Origin: Cytidiella melzeri
Lineage: Eukaryota > Basidiomycota > Agaricomycetes > Polyporales > Irpicaceae
Length of the DNA stretch: 57,193 nucleotides
NCBI GenBank assembly: GCA_022592445.1
Contig: JABYQR010000294.1
Span: 1-57,193, forward strand
Direction of reading: 5' to 3'
Part shown: positions 1 to 11,860 of the stretch, one piece after another
Layout of the letters: the number at the start of each line of letters is the position of its first letter
Position numbering within the stretch: the stretch's first letter is position 1
Notes under the pieces: model-generated
The model's input: only the letters and a program-made list of their open reading frames with translations
Told to the model about the DNA's origin: nothing
The model's database searches: none
Position numbers and translations under genes: made by a program

Positions 1-898
1 TGCTTTTCGAGTGACCAGTGGTGGTGAGCTATGCATAATGCTGCTTGAATGGTACAACACAGCAGAGATAAATTTCACGGTTGTATTAACGGAGAGCTAT
101 TCATTCAGCTGCCACTTGTAGGGACGTTAATGCTTCGTATGGCAACGTGGATAGTGTAACAACCTTGATGATGCGCTCAATACTATGCGAGGAAAATGTG
201 GTAAATATTGAGAATGTTGCTTCGCGCAACATGACAATGCTGCAACTGCACGTGGGTAGGCCCCCTGACACCTCTATGCAATATCATTTACATTCAGCAG
301 CAAAAAAAATCTGCAGCAAGTAATCAGAAATTCAAGGACCAGATGCAACTGGAGGCTTGGATCGCCTGGGTGCGAAAGGAAACCACAAAACATCGATGGC
401 CCACTCCAAGCGGCAACTTTGTGAGTCCTGCGTCCATCTCGTACGTGTCCGTTATGTGAAGGGATTATCAGTGGGTGTCAGAACAACGTATTTGTTGGCC
501 CGTGGAACAGCCCGTACAACAAGTACGAGTACAGCTCGCCAACGAGGGGAGTCAGGTAGCTCGGGGGACACATGGCGACACATGGCGGCTAGCTCCTGGG
601 CTCGCAGGGGTTGTTTCAGACGAACAGATCCATGGAGCCTACGGCTATACAGCAATATGGTCAGCATTGCGGTTAACCCGCAACGTTAACGGGGGACTTA
701 CTAGAGACCGCAAGCATTGCAAACCGTCTTGTCCTCGTTGTCCTTGCGCCAGAGAGACATCGCTGCGAGGCGAGTGCCAGTGATAGCTGTAGCACTGTGC
801 CACAACTTCAAGTTCCTGAGGCTCTGGTGTGGCGCTGTCTGAGCATGGCCCTCGCCATGGCTGTTCCACATGCTCTCAAGACGACGGGGCTGGTGATG
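1..898. other. No supported gene
   Basis: Short open stretches occur on both strands between 357 and 870, but none shows a recognisable domain, splice pattern or consistent coding character. An A-rich tract lies near 301-309. Nothing is called here. Confidence 0.5.
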
Positions 899-1486
899 CT
901 ACAAAATTATAAGCACTCTACCATACAGCACTCGACCCTCGTGCCACCCGGTGCTAAGTTGCTGGTCGTGGACCAGCATCGCGTTGGACACAAAAAGCGT
1001 GTACTTGCACTTGGAATCCGGAGAGACGATACAGAAGCGCAGATGGGCCAAAGGCGTTGGAGAAATGTGTAGGAAAACGGAGCTCGGCTGTTGCGTAAGA
1101 GTCACCGACGGATGTCATCAAGTGTGCGTCGGAATTAGAGGAAGTCTGCTCGCGGCAGAGTGCAGTAAGGGGCTGCTCAGTGTTGGTGGCTGTTGTTGCA
1201 GACGATCAAGTGACAGGCCTCCCTCACCTGCCATTGCTTGAGCTGGAGTGAGGGCTTCAGGTCGGTCTTTTGGCATGGCGCGGTTGTGGCCGGAGTCAAA
1301 TGTTGGTCGATGCCGAAGGTGCACTGCATACGTGAAGTCTGCTGACTCAGTGAGACTTGCCTCTTGAGTGCCCGTTGCTGGGTCCATTGTGCTCGAAGCC
1401 CGTGGGCTGCAGCCTGCAGTTGCTGATGGTGTAGACGTCGATCTGAGTGAGGCTTTTGTGAAAACCTGAGTCGCCGCACTTGTCAC
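899..1486 (-). pseudogene. Decayed copy of a repeated gene family (family R)
   Basis: No known domain is recognised. Read on the minus strand, this stretch shares two blocks with the plus-strand copy at about 42.1-42.5 kb. One block reads RPTFDSGH followed by N/I-RA. The other reads PDSKCKYTL and, a little further on, VHDQQLS. The matches are visible in both DNA and protein, in the same order and with similar spacing, so these are diverged paralogues in opposite orientation. No single frame stays open through both blocks, so this copy is scored as broken. Whether the family is a host gene or part of a mobile element cannot be told from the sequence. Confidence 0.5.
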
Positions 1487-1897
1487 ACAGGCTGAGAGAA
1501 TTCTCGAGCGCGGAGTTTATGTTCATTGCGTTATCCTGATTGCAATAATCGGATAGCTACTTGATTGGTAAGCCAAAGAGAGTCATGAGCGTGTCAATAC
1601 TAACATTGTCGATAGGTCACCGAGGTAGGTGTCGCGGATTTTGAGTTTCCAAGGGCACTGGGGAGGTACAGTAAACGCGGATGGATGGGAAAGGTCTGAG
1701 CCCAGTAGGAATACGTAGTGCGGGATCTCATCATTGCCTGAGGTTGCGTGAACAAAGGGATTGGCGAATGACAATCAGGAACCGGGGCCTACGACACCAC
1801 AGACCACGGCACAACGGGAGTTCTACTGTTGCATTGGCAACAGCTGCGCGATCTGCATAAGCTTGGAGAAAGTGAGCTTGTCTGTTCAGTACTCATG
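1487..1897. other. Gap downstream of the Tnp2 pseudogene
   Basis: No gene, terminal inverted repeat or target duplication marking the end of the neighbouring transposase element could be found by eye. Confidence 0.4.
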
Positions 1898-4800
1898 CTA
1901 TCTGTTTGAGGTACATACTCGGCTCTGGGGTAACGCATGCACACATTCCTGCGCTATCCCCTCAACATGAAGACGTGTCCGAGCGAAATGGCAGATGAAA
2001 TCTGACGGTCGCACCACCTCCATCATCTGAACAAGCCTGTTGTAGCAAAGGAACCCGCCATTGTATCCAAACTGTCTGTAAGGATCATGTGGCACATCGG
2101 CGACTGCTAAAGGAGCCAATCGCTGGATCACCAAGAATACCTCTTCGACTTCTTCGGATGGCGTGCGACGTTTATGGGAGAAGATTTGTTGCAACTGAGC
2201 GGCGTAGACAAGATTTTCAGAGCTCCCTTTCAGTAGGATATTCCTCTCCGTGGTATTTGCACAACATGTGACACCTTGAAGAACAATCTTCTTTAAAAAT
2301 GTAGCCTTGTGCCATAGAATTTCTCTGCCAGCTGTTCTATGGTTGAAGGCATCCGCAAGTTGATAACGGGAAAGGTAGACTGTACTGGCGGCGTGGGCCG
2401 CGTGGCTATTGTTCAAGAGCTGGAGGAGAGCACCGTAGACGTGGATGTCAAGAGTCAACACTGACGGCGGCTCTATCGATGGGTCGGATGCGGGGGAGCT
2501 GGTAGTATTGAGCAGCCTCAATGTATCTGTATCCGAAATCCGAGTTCCTCTGCTATCTTCCTGCATTATCTGCTCATAGGCTGCAACGAATTCTCCAAGG
2601 TCGTGCTTGACGTCGCTTTCTTGCAAGATAGACCGTAGATTACTGGCACGACATGTTTGAAATAGAAACATTGCCTCAATGGCCCCTGAGAATAAGCAAT
2701 ATCAATAATTGTTTGCAAGGCTTGATGGGTACTACGTACCTGTTCGCATATTGGTATGCAATCCCTGCAGGAGATGATTGAAGCGTTCAAAGAAGAAACC
2801 TCTCCATGAATGAACCGGGCCAAAGAGACGCAAAAATTGACCAAGATGGATCGCGAGGTGATGATTTGAATGAAATGGTGCTTCAGGATATAGCTCCTTC
2901 ATTTTCTCAAGATATCGTAGTATGGCTGAATCATATTGCTGAATGAAGCCTTCTGTCGTCTCTAGCATTCCTCCAATGTTGATGACAGATACAAGGTCCA
3001 TATAGTTCTTGAGCATAGATCGTTTGCGTGTGGTACTGTTTGCCCAAAGGCGGATCAAGGTGATAGGGATGTGGACAGTGCAAATAGTTCTCCATTGATC
3101 TGCAGTGAGTTTTCCTCGCTGGCTGGTCCCAAACCCTTTTGGACCTCGAGCAACCCACGGCGGGAGTTCAGTCCGCTCAGCATCAGCATGGACAACTGGT
3201 AGCGTATCGGCACCTAGAACATGTGGCCGTGTTTTCTTTCTGTGCACCGCGTCATCCTGTGGTACCATGGGAGGAGAGGGGAAGAGAGGAGGCTCGTCAT
3301 GCGTTCGGTTACCTGTATCCGCATCAGCTTGCTCTGGAACCTCCGGTATTGCGGCTGATTGACTTTGTATCTGCTAGACCATGCACTCAATCTGCGCGGG
3401 TAATAAGAGACCTGTGAGCACTGACCTGAGCTATCAAGCGATTTGCCATGTCCAACCGCGTGCCGTCGCTGGATAGGTTGCGGAATTGGCACATATACTG
3501 TAGCGCCGGCTTGCCGGCTTGCACAAGAGACTGTACGCTACGACCTCCAGCTAAAAGCCGCTCGCCTTGCTCGACCTTTGTGCGGAGCTCTTCCAGGGAT
3601 GACGGCAGCTGAATAACAGATGCATATTGGGAGGTTGTTGCCTGATCTGTACGCATGCGGGAGGACGAGGCACTTGCAGCGCCGTGCTGCGTGGCCTCGC
3701 TTGCAGGAGGGACAGTAGGAAGGCCTTCCCGTATACGCTATCACAACAATTATTCAGCTGAATCAAATAGTGATATACATACCCGCAGTACTCACCCATC
3801 GATGAAGCTCTTTCACCATTTTACCTTTCGTGCTCGCGCGACGAAGACCTCGTTCAGCACATAAATGCCATAATTCAGCTTTTTTATGCCCGCCAAGCTG
3901 GTGTAATGTACCATAGCGTAGATGAAAGGTAGCTTTTGACATGTCAGCCCTACTCGGTTGTGGTGGCCCAGGTCTCGTGGGGTGCGACACGCCATCTCCC
4001 TCGACGGTGTCAATATTCATACCCCACACATGTCGACAGTGATCTTCCACGAGCCCTAGGTAATGGTTGTGCATTGATTCTAGGATGGAAAAATGAATAG
4101 GGATCCAATAGGGAAGTCTGAGCAGCTCTGTCCAGCGAATACCCGTGGTGCCAAACAAAGTTTTGCGTGTTTGAGTATCAGGTGCGTCCCTCCAGTCTTT
4201 GGCCATTCTGAGGTGTTGCACGTGGTCCCGTGAAGGCCATTTAGACCTGTCTAGCTCCTTCATGTTGTCGAGGCGTATATAGCAATAGCTACAAAAGAAT
4301 GTCATGCTGTGTGACCCAAATCCAGCCATCTGACGTGCCGCCGGAAGATCTGCGATAAGTGGGATGATGGCGGCATTGACCCACCGCCCAGAATCATGCT
4401 TTGCAGTACAGGAGAAGTACATGCCCGTCTGCCAGAATGGTAAGAAGTCGTCTGCAATTAAGGAAAGGAAGTGATTCATCTGATTTAGGGACGGTTTTCC
4501 AGGAATGGCGCCAACGAAGTACAAGTTTTCCGGAAGAAAGCGAAGATGTGGAGGGAGGTTCATACAAACCATATAAATGCCAGTCTTGGTGACGGAACCT
4601 TTGCCAGGCTTCGCTTGAAAGGGGTTGAAGCCGTCTGCCGCGAGAGCAAACACCAGTCAAAGAGTTCCAGGAGGGGCGGTCGATGCGTCCATGTAAGGTG
4701 TGAAACCCAGCCGGCCCACAGAAATTGCGCATGGCAGATCCGTCCCAAAAGTCTTTGAGAGTACTGGGTTGACTTGACGAAACGTGCGCCTCTTCTAATT

Positions 4801-5866
4801 GGTTCTCAATACCAGCGCGAGACAAAAACCGCCCGAGCCAGCCCTTCAGAGACTGATGATGGTATTCAAGTACAGGGTAGCAATGATCTTGTCCCATGAT
4901 GTTCCGTGTACACCATAACTTTGCGTTGCACTGCCCACTTGAAGGTGTTTCAGAATAGGTGCAGAGTGGCGGGTGGTTGGATTCCTGACTGTACAGTGCA
5001 AAGCACCGAGGGCAGCAGGTATAGCTGCGTACCGAAGGGTCCAGCCGGAAGTCTCCTAGAAGTGAGCGAACATCCTTTGGTATATTGGTCGAGATATCTG
5101 GAACTGCGACAGGTGCGGGTGTGGAAGACAAATGCTCATTGAATGCATGAGTAGGAATAGCGGTATTTGGATTTGCTGAAGATAGCACTGTGAGCCGCAC
5201 AACTGTCCGCAGTGCTGCGAGGAGAAGTTGACTTTGGCGGTGAGACATGCCAAAGAGCAAATGAAAGATAAGAACAATGAGTTTGCAGGAGCGGATCAGG
5301 CGAGCCTGGGAGTTTACGGAAGGCTGAGATTTTCTGGCTGGTTCTATAGTATTGTGTCAGATAGAAACTGATCACAGCGATCAGTGGGGTTCATCGCACT
5401 TACGTGTAACGACAATGAGAGGGCTGTTGATAGTCGGCCGCCAACGCCGCTGATTCCACTCTTCTGCTTTGATCACATCCAGCCTACCGATTTCGGAGTA
5501 CAAGCGGTGGAGAAGCTTGATATGTGCATCATGTGCAGGAATGTAGGATGGGAGCGGCGCACGTTCAATTTGAGCTATAGTGCGAAAGAGGTAGGCCTCG
5601 TATTGCAGGAATATCATGTTGCAAGTATCATCCAGCTGCAGAGCAGAAGTTCCTGTGTTGAAAGCAATGATATCGTGAATAGGACGAGGTTGTACTGGCT
5701 GTACAGATGCATGCGCGTGATGAGGATCCTGGATAAAAGTCAAGTCCGCGAGTCGGGGCCTGAAGCTAGCTTTCATGCTATCTAATTCATGCAGGAGAAA
5801 TTGCATGTCTAGAGCTACATCGATTGTATCATCCCCGTGGTGTTCAACGTTGTGAGATTCGAACAT
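1898..5866 (-). pseudogene. Tnp2-type transposase of a CACTA/EnSpm-like DNA transposon, inactivated
   Basis: Transposase of the Tnp2 family, which cuts and pastes CACTA-like elements. From the start at 5866: an N-terminal exon to about 5400 ending at a GTAAGT donor; a zinc-finger block (CCPRCFALY, then P-x2-C and GQCNAKLW); the Tnp2 core at 4653-3763 with VFALAADGFNPF, IYMVCMNLPPHLRF and AARQMAGFGSHSMTFFCSYC; a SAP-like block (STKGKMVKELHRW); then a DUF4218-like part (3268-2732) with LTADQWR and LFGPVHSWRGFFFERFNHLL; and a tail ending at 1898. The zinc-finger frame and the core frame do not join: a 1-bp shift lies around 4690-4700 and an in-frame TGA at 4659-4657 stands just before the core, where CGA (Arg) would fit the family. 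The element is therefore dead. No flanking CACTA ends were found. Confidence 0.85.
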
Positions 5867-6303
5867 GGTAGTAGAATGCCCCTCCGAGCTGTCACTAACA
5901 TGACTGAATTGTGCTATAGATCATGGATGGTAAGTCTTGTTGATTAGCACTTTGTTGAGCTGTGGCATACCGCGAGATAGTCTGGTTTGCTGCTCCAGTA
6001 CCTGTAGGAGCCTTTCGTCTCGTCTACGTCGATGTTGAGTGCTGCGACTAGGCACAAAGCGGTGGCCGCTAGCCTCGTTCATAGTCCATATGAACACTGT
6101 GACAAGTTTACGATGTATATGGGTTCATGAATTTATATGCACTGATGGTAATGAGAACATACCTGGGTTTTTGTTGGCGGATATGATATGGGCCAGACGT
6201 CGCCGCTTGCGCTCATATATGATGTGCTACCGAATATAGTCATTGATCAGAAGGCGCACGGCGCTATATACCCAAGGACATACTCTGTGTAAACAAACGT
6301 TGA
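5867..6303. other. Intergenic gap, possible shared promoter region
   Basis: Lies between the start of the minus-strand Tnp2 pseudogene and the start of the plus-strand OB-fold gene, so it would hold both promoters. No TATA box at a convincing distance, repeat or additional ORF was seen. Confidence 0.4.
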
Positions 6304-6804
6304 ATGCGGAACATGCGACTCCCTCCTGGTATGAGGTCTTCTCAGTTCATCACCTATCACGCATTGACAAACATGAAAATGCACAGACCACTACCTTCTG
6401 CAACTATACTATGGCCTGAAATCTCCAAAAAGTCGGAGCTTGTCCACCATCTCGGGAGACAAGTGCAGTTTGTAGGGACCTGGCGCACATTAGAGAAGGA
6501 GGTATGTACCATGCCTCATGAATAGTGAGACGAGTGACTGACTGAAAGAACTGCCTGACTTTAGACATTGCTTTTGATTGTGGATACCGCAGACGAGGAA
6601 GAGCTGAGAGTTGTTCTTAGAGAGGTTTGTGAATGCGTCGTTACAGCAGATGTTCCATTTTACTCAATGCTCAGGCTCGCAATGCTCTAGATCATTTGGC
6701 CTCAAGTCAAACTTAAGGGCGATATCGTTAACATTATTGGAGTTGTTACGACGTTGAATGAGCTCCAAGCAGATATATTGCTGACACCTACTTTACGACC
6801 CTAG
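6304..6804 (+). CDS. Small OB-fold protein, Ten1-like or RPA14-like
   Basis: Three exons join cleanly in phase 0: from the start to 6501 (donor GTATGT), 6565-6624 (donor GTTTGT), and 6691-6804 ending in TAG. The product is about 100 residues from ATG 6373, or about 123 if the in-frame ATG at 6304 is used. It reads like a single OB fold: GRQVQFVGTW (strand 1), LLLIVDTADEEELRVVL (strands 2-3), and LKGDIVNIIGVV (strand 4-5). This order resembles Ten1, the small subunit of the telomere-capping CST complex, and the small RPA subunit; both are single-strand DNA-binding partners. The sequence does not separate these two. No frameshift or stop was seen, so this is one of the few intact host genes here. 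Confidence 0.5.
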
Positions 6805-7221
6805 CTCCATCACGTAGTACTGTAGTAGCGACTTGGGTTATAATATGCTGAACTGTGACTCTACCAGAGTTACTATACGCCCCTGCTCATGATCTTATGT
6901 GAAAGAGCGTCGAATATTGCCCTCTGGTTGATCAAGTAACACATTGTGTCAATCTGCAGGATCATCTGCTCGCTCCAATCACAAGAACAATAACCCCAAA
7001 ACATAACATATATTACAAGCTACAACGAGTCTACAATCCCACGCAGCAGGCATACAGTTACGCTGACTGCTGATCAGTAGAGTTGTGTTTAGCATCGTTC
7101 ATTGTAGCTGGTGAACCTTGCAACTGTAGACCGAGGTAGGTAGTCAGTTCCGCCAAATGAGAACGGGCAGATTCAAGCTACCAAGATTGATCAGACTACA
7201 TCTCATCCATATCGAACAGAA
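6805..7221. other. Convergent intergenic gap
   Basis: Separates the 3' ends of the OB-fold gene (+) and the WD40 gene (-). Nothing is recognised in it. Confidence 0.4.
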
Positions 7222-8997
7222 TCATACCGTATCTGGCATGTTCCAGTGGTACAGAGTCCACATCTCTGTAGTCGCAACAATTCCTATGAGTATAGCGACA
7301 ATTGCAGTGATCAAAGCAAGGCTGCGCAACTTCTATGGTGCAGATGTAAGCGTGACTCATATCAAGCCATGTAGTAGAACGACTCACATTGCGGCGAACC
7401 AGTCTCGGCAGAGAAAGCTTCACTGTGGAGTCAATGTCCGGGCTTTTCTCAGCTAGATTTGCTGCACGCCATATAATAACCTGCGAGACATTGTTCGGCT
7501 TGAAGGCTCCTGTTGCAATATAAGAGCAGCCGCTTGCTTCTCTGAAAGCCTATCATGATCACAGGAAATGGCAACATAAGTTCACTGAGCAACAGGGTAA
7601 GTATAGGGCTTACTATTGCTTGCACGACATCCTCATCTATGGACACACAGTTGAGATGTTTACGTCGGAAAGACAAAGAGCTCACATACCTGTGTGGCGC
7701 AGGCTGTCCAGCCAGTTATGCGACTCCAGCTCCCAGATCGTAACATCCCCGCATGGACTACCAAGCAACAAGGCCTTATCCTCGTGGATGAACTCAATCG
7801 GCAGAGGCAAGTTGCGAGTGATGCGTGCACAAAATGTATGAAACCACGCGCGTGATTGCAAATCATAACAGTCAAACCCGTCGTAGAGGTTACTGGCTAC
7901 AAGCACTAGCCCATTGCCTGAGACACTAGTACGACCTCTAAAATTTTGTGATGGTTGTTACCGGCATAGATGTCAACAAGTTATCACGTACATGTACGAC
8001 CGTGGTTTAATTGTCCATAAAAGCTCTCGTGTCTCTACGTCCCAGCACCTGGTACAGAGCACGGAGGCAGGAAAGAATTTAGCTTCTTGTGAATGCCATT
8101 GTGCGGAATACACTCACCGAATTCCGTCAGATAAGTATGAGACAATTACAGCTTCACCATCCTTGGTAAAATGAACAGATTGTGGATGCACCTCCTCAGA
8201 GTCGTCAGGGTGAAATGGTTTCAGAGGCGGGAGCTGCCTCATAATGTCCCAGGCCCCTATGAAAGGGCCCAATTAGCCCGGAGTTCGATGGTCCACATAT
8301 GAATCACAGAACGCACCTGTAGCGGATATATGGCACAACACCACAGCGACATCAAGAGCGACGGCTAGACAGCGGTTGTTCACAGAGTACTCGAGCTGTT
8401 CAACAACTCCAGTTGCTCCTAGTGGATGCGTACGCCTTGAAACTTCCTAAAGACATCATGTCAGCATCGCATCATGGTTTATGAGCATGGTACACAGAAA
8501 TAGAGCATACCAAGCAATCACCACGTGTAGTGGTATCGAGACTAGCTATGCCACCATCTCCGTACCCAACAAACAAGGAATGTGTGAGGGACTGCCAAAG
8601 CAAAGCAGTGACTGGGGCACTAGATCTCCAGTGCGAGACGACAGTGCCTTGGATGAAGTCGAGTACCGTAACTGTGCCTTCATCGGTTCCAACAGCCAGA
8701 TAATTGTCCTGCGGAGAAAACCGAATGCAATTGATCGCCTGGCGGAATCTGGTAAAGTTGCGAACGACGCTGTAGGTATCATCCACGGCCATACCAACAA
8801 AGTGCCAGTACGTGTGAGAGGTGAGAGGAAAGGAAGAGGAAAGGAAGTATTTGGGATGCGATGAGCCAGTGCGTGTGCAATGTGCAGGCAAGCAACCGCT
8901 TTCCATGAGGCATGAACCACATGTTCAGGCTGCGGCCGCAAATTGTGAAAAGATGCCTACCGTATATCTTAGCATACTCAGTCTCCGACATTTTCAT
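7222..8997 (-). CDS. WD40-repeat protein with C-terminal membrane anchor
   Basis: Probable start at 8997 (MKMSETEYAKIYG) followed by a GTAGGC donor. Exons then give WD40-like blades: FRQAINCIRFSPQDNYLAVG, GTVTVLDF, TALLWQSLTHSLFVGYGDGG and, near 8.2 kb, a blade with VHFTKDGEAVIVSYLSDG. Further down comes FIHEDKALLLGSPCGDVTIW at about 7.75 kb. The last exon holds one hydrophobic helix, ALITAIVAILIGIVATTEMW, and stops at 7222. WD40 propellers are protein-binding scaffolds; the tail suggests a membrane-bound one. Its partner is unknown. Splice sites in the middle were not all resolved, so residue numbers are not given. Confidence 0.65.
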
Positions 8998-9066
8998 TAG
9001 CCTCAATTCTTGCCCAACAATTGTCTACATGATTCTAGCTACGCTTTCGACTGCACCCCTTGTATA

Positions 9067-9474
9067 TCACACTTGAATTTCCTGTACATCTTGCCCAGCC
9101 CACATGGGATTCTGGTCGAAGGAGTTGAGATCCAACCAGTGTCCTACACCTGATTGCTGGTAAAGTGTTCCCGAACTGACGGAGAGTGTAATGGTGTTGC
9201 TGTAAGAGAGCAGGATCCAGAAATCAGTGGCCGAGGATTCGACATTTGCAGTCTCATTCCATAGGCGAATCGAATTGAGGATATGCTTGAGAGCTAAAGT
9301 CCTCGTCAGATAGGCTCTGGGTGTTGCATCAAGAGATCCGACGTGGAGAATCCCTGAGAATTGATGACCGGCGGTGCCATGATTTCGACTTGGATTCACA
9401 GTGAGCCTAACATTATGGGCCAGAACATGAGAAGTACTTACGGACACCATCCTGGCGTATGCATGTGCGTGCAC
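9067..9474 (-). CDS. Hypothetical protein, possibly the last exon(s) of a larger gene
   Basis: An open frame of 135 codons ends at 9067. It is not recognised. Its C-terminal part (YLTRTLALKHILNSIRLWN, then DFWILLSYSNTITLSVSSG) looks like ordinary folded protein rather than noise. The first 30 residues are His/Ala-rich and may be intron read-through, so the true exon start is uncertain. It lies just upstream of the WD40 gene start, on the same strand. Confidence 0.3.
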   Translation of the reverse strand: MHAHAYARMVSVSTSHVLAHNVRLTVNPSRNHGTAGHQFSGILHVGSLDATPRAYLTRTLALKHILNSIRLWNETANVESSATDFWILLSYSNTITLSVSSGTLYQQSGVGHWLDLNSFDQNPMWAGQDVQEIQV

Positions 9475-9682
9475 ACAAGCTGTGCTTCCTTCCGTGGCAC
9501 GTCAGCGTTGACTGACCAGTAAATCTTAACACTGCTCGGGGTAGACCTCTGCTTCTTCCCCACGAGCTTGACGTCCGCCGTAGCTATTTGTTGCGGTCAC
9601 ATAACCTGTACAGCGTCAATACGATCATCATACGGCTATCCTGGCTGCAAACTGCACCGAGGGGCCCTTGTGCCACAAGAAA

Positions 9683-10179
9683 TCAGGCAACGGCACCGTC
9701 GCCAACCCATCCAGGAGCCTTCCAAATTTCGAGCTCTCCAACTTCCTCACGCCAGTCAGGCACTTCTTGTCGCTGGCTACAGCGCCCGACTCTTGACTCT
9801 TGACACCTCTCCTTAAGCCTCTTCCGCTTCATGTACCGCATGATCGAATCGATGTCGGGCAGGAAGACGTCGTCGTGTTCCAGTTCGAGACCTGGGAGAG
9901 GGTCGATGAGACAACCCGCAGACCGACCGACACCATATACAGCGCCGTATCTGTGTTGTTCCTTGACATACGCTGCTTCAAGATTTGGCAGGCTCTCAGT
10001 TTTGCTGCTGCAGAAAGGTCGACGTCAGGGAGGAGGTCATGTAGAGGGAAAATGGGTTGGGGCATGAGGGGGAGCGGAGGAAAGACCGCTATACTGTTCA
10101 CAGGTCGGTTAGGCTTGCGTTCGAAAACAGGCAGACGATACGACGTACATCGGTTCGGTATACGCCCTCGCCCATACAT
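9683..10179 (-). pseudogene. Unrecognised gene fragment with a frameshift
   Basis: Two coding-like segments sit end to end in different frames. The upstream one contains NSIAVFPPLPLMPQPIFPLH and DLSAAAKLRACQILKQ. The downstream one continues directly with AYVKEQHRYGAVYGVGRSAG, DDVFLPDIDSIMRYMKRKR and DWREEVGELEIWKAPGWVG, and stops at 9683. They join around 10000 with a single-base shift and no splice sites, so a 1-bp indel (or sequencing error) is the simplest reading. The base composition is more GC-rich than in the neighbours. The opposite strand is also open over much of this interval, which lowers certainty about strand. No function is proposed. Confidence 0.35.
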
Positions 10180-11860
10180 GTCTACTGTCTGTGCCTGCTT
10201 CGTCAGCTAAGGCTGTGGCATGGACAAACATGATTTACCCATTTGCCATCGCTCGCACCGTAGGTATCATCAGGTGTTCGCCTATAAATGGATTGCAAGA
10301 AAATGTCCTGGTTGTTTGGACCATAAGTTGAGAAGGACAGGTTCTAGGAGGAGGCCAAGGGAGGGAATAGTCGAGTGGCCGGGTGAATATTGTCAAATGA
10401 TAGTCTTGACGAGGTTAAGCGGGCTTAATGAGAGTGTTGGGTCAATACTTACCTGTTCGCCCAATGAAGACCTCCCTCTCGATGTGGTCTTTGCCTTTTC
10501 TCGGTTTTGACCCATCCATCCAAACAGTCCGCCGCTTCCTCCTCGTCATCTCTGTCCCTCGACAAATCTTCGAAAGGATCCTAATGACATTCGGCGCTAT
10601 TCAGGTTGACTTTGATCTCGAGCTCGAGGAGGGTAAGAGATGTACCTTGGTGCTATCCTCGACTGAGATGCTATACGGCGAGAGGTCTACGAGCTGAGAC
10701 ATAGGTAGAGGCGGACACTGCAAAGGCGAAGTCGGAGTGGGAAGCACCTAGATGTTGCCAGACTGCGGTTTGATGATGTAGATATCTTGACCGTCCTCGA
10801 GTCAGACTTGGAATGTCTAGTGCTAACGAGCAATGCAAGAGGTGTGACCTGTGAGGTGACAGTGTTAGCAGGGGAAGACATGGACCAGAGATAATCGCCG
10901 GAGGTCCTGTTGAGAGCACGTAGTTCTCAAAGTCACGCATGCGCCCTCTGTGACGCAATAGGCGCTTGATGTGATAACAGTAAAGCAATATCACTTCGAT
11001 GAATACTCATCACTTTGACATGAAACTTGCGCAAAATGATATCTATGGTAGCTTTCTACCACCACAAAATCCCTTGTGCAGAAACGGGGAGTGGTGTCCT
11101 TCCAAACCGGATACAAGATTCTGTCACTAAAAGTGACATATGTGATAGTGTAGCGCGCACAGCTACTATCTCCAAAGCTTTCCCGTACCTCTCGTTTCCC
11201 TCGTACACACCTTGCGATGGTTTTGGTAACGTTCTTTTTTGTTCCACAATGTTCATACCCCTTTTTTATATCCTCTGGTAGCCTCCATTTGTCTCCTGAG
11301 CCTTCGAGTCATTAGATATTCACGGCCTTTCACGGTCAGCACTTAGCTACTCGAAGCCAGTCCGCTGTCACGCCAGTGTTCCTGTAACAGGTCACGAGCG
11401 TTAACACCGGAGAGGGAATTAATCGCGAATAACTTCACACTGGAATACGTAGGAGACAAGCGGAAGCTACAAGAGTATAAAGAAAGGTGATAAGAATGTC
11501 TTGCATCAAGAATTAAGCTTATAAAAACTGTCGCAGGGCATGAATGAGGGGGCAAGGGGGAGGACTACATGAAGGGTGCCTGGGAATTTGAAAGAGGTAT
11601 AGTAGCCGAGAGAGCGCACTACACTTCGAACAACGAAGCTGCTCAGGACTACCACCACCGCAAAGAATGTCAGAGTTGATATCAGTATTGAAGTAACAGT
11701 GGCACAGCCGTGGACATCAGGCAGGTGGATCAAGGTGGCTAAAAGGATTGCGAGAGGTACGTATATAAAGATGGTGAAATTGGAGCTGAGCTTGAAGAGA
11801 CATTTGACGACACTTGTTGGGTTTTAAGAAGGCTAGCAAATGTGAGCTCTCAGCTGGGAC
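10180..11860. other. Long stretch without a firm gene
   Basis: Both strands have moderate open stretches near 10430-10700. Around 11.5-11.7 kb a minus-strand frame contains a hydrophobic run (LISTLTFFAVVVVLSSFVV) that could be a membrane segment, but it has no clear start or splice context. No repeat, TIR or known domain was found. Confidence 0.35.

Noticed and set aside
1487..6303. CACTA-type terminal inverted repeats around the Tnp2 gene
   Set aside because: Candidate CACT/AGTG words did not form a matching pair with a 3-bp duplication.
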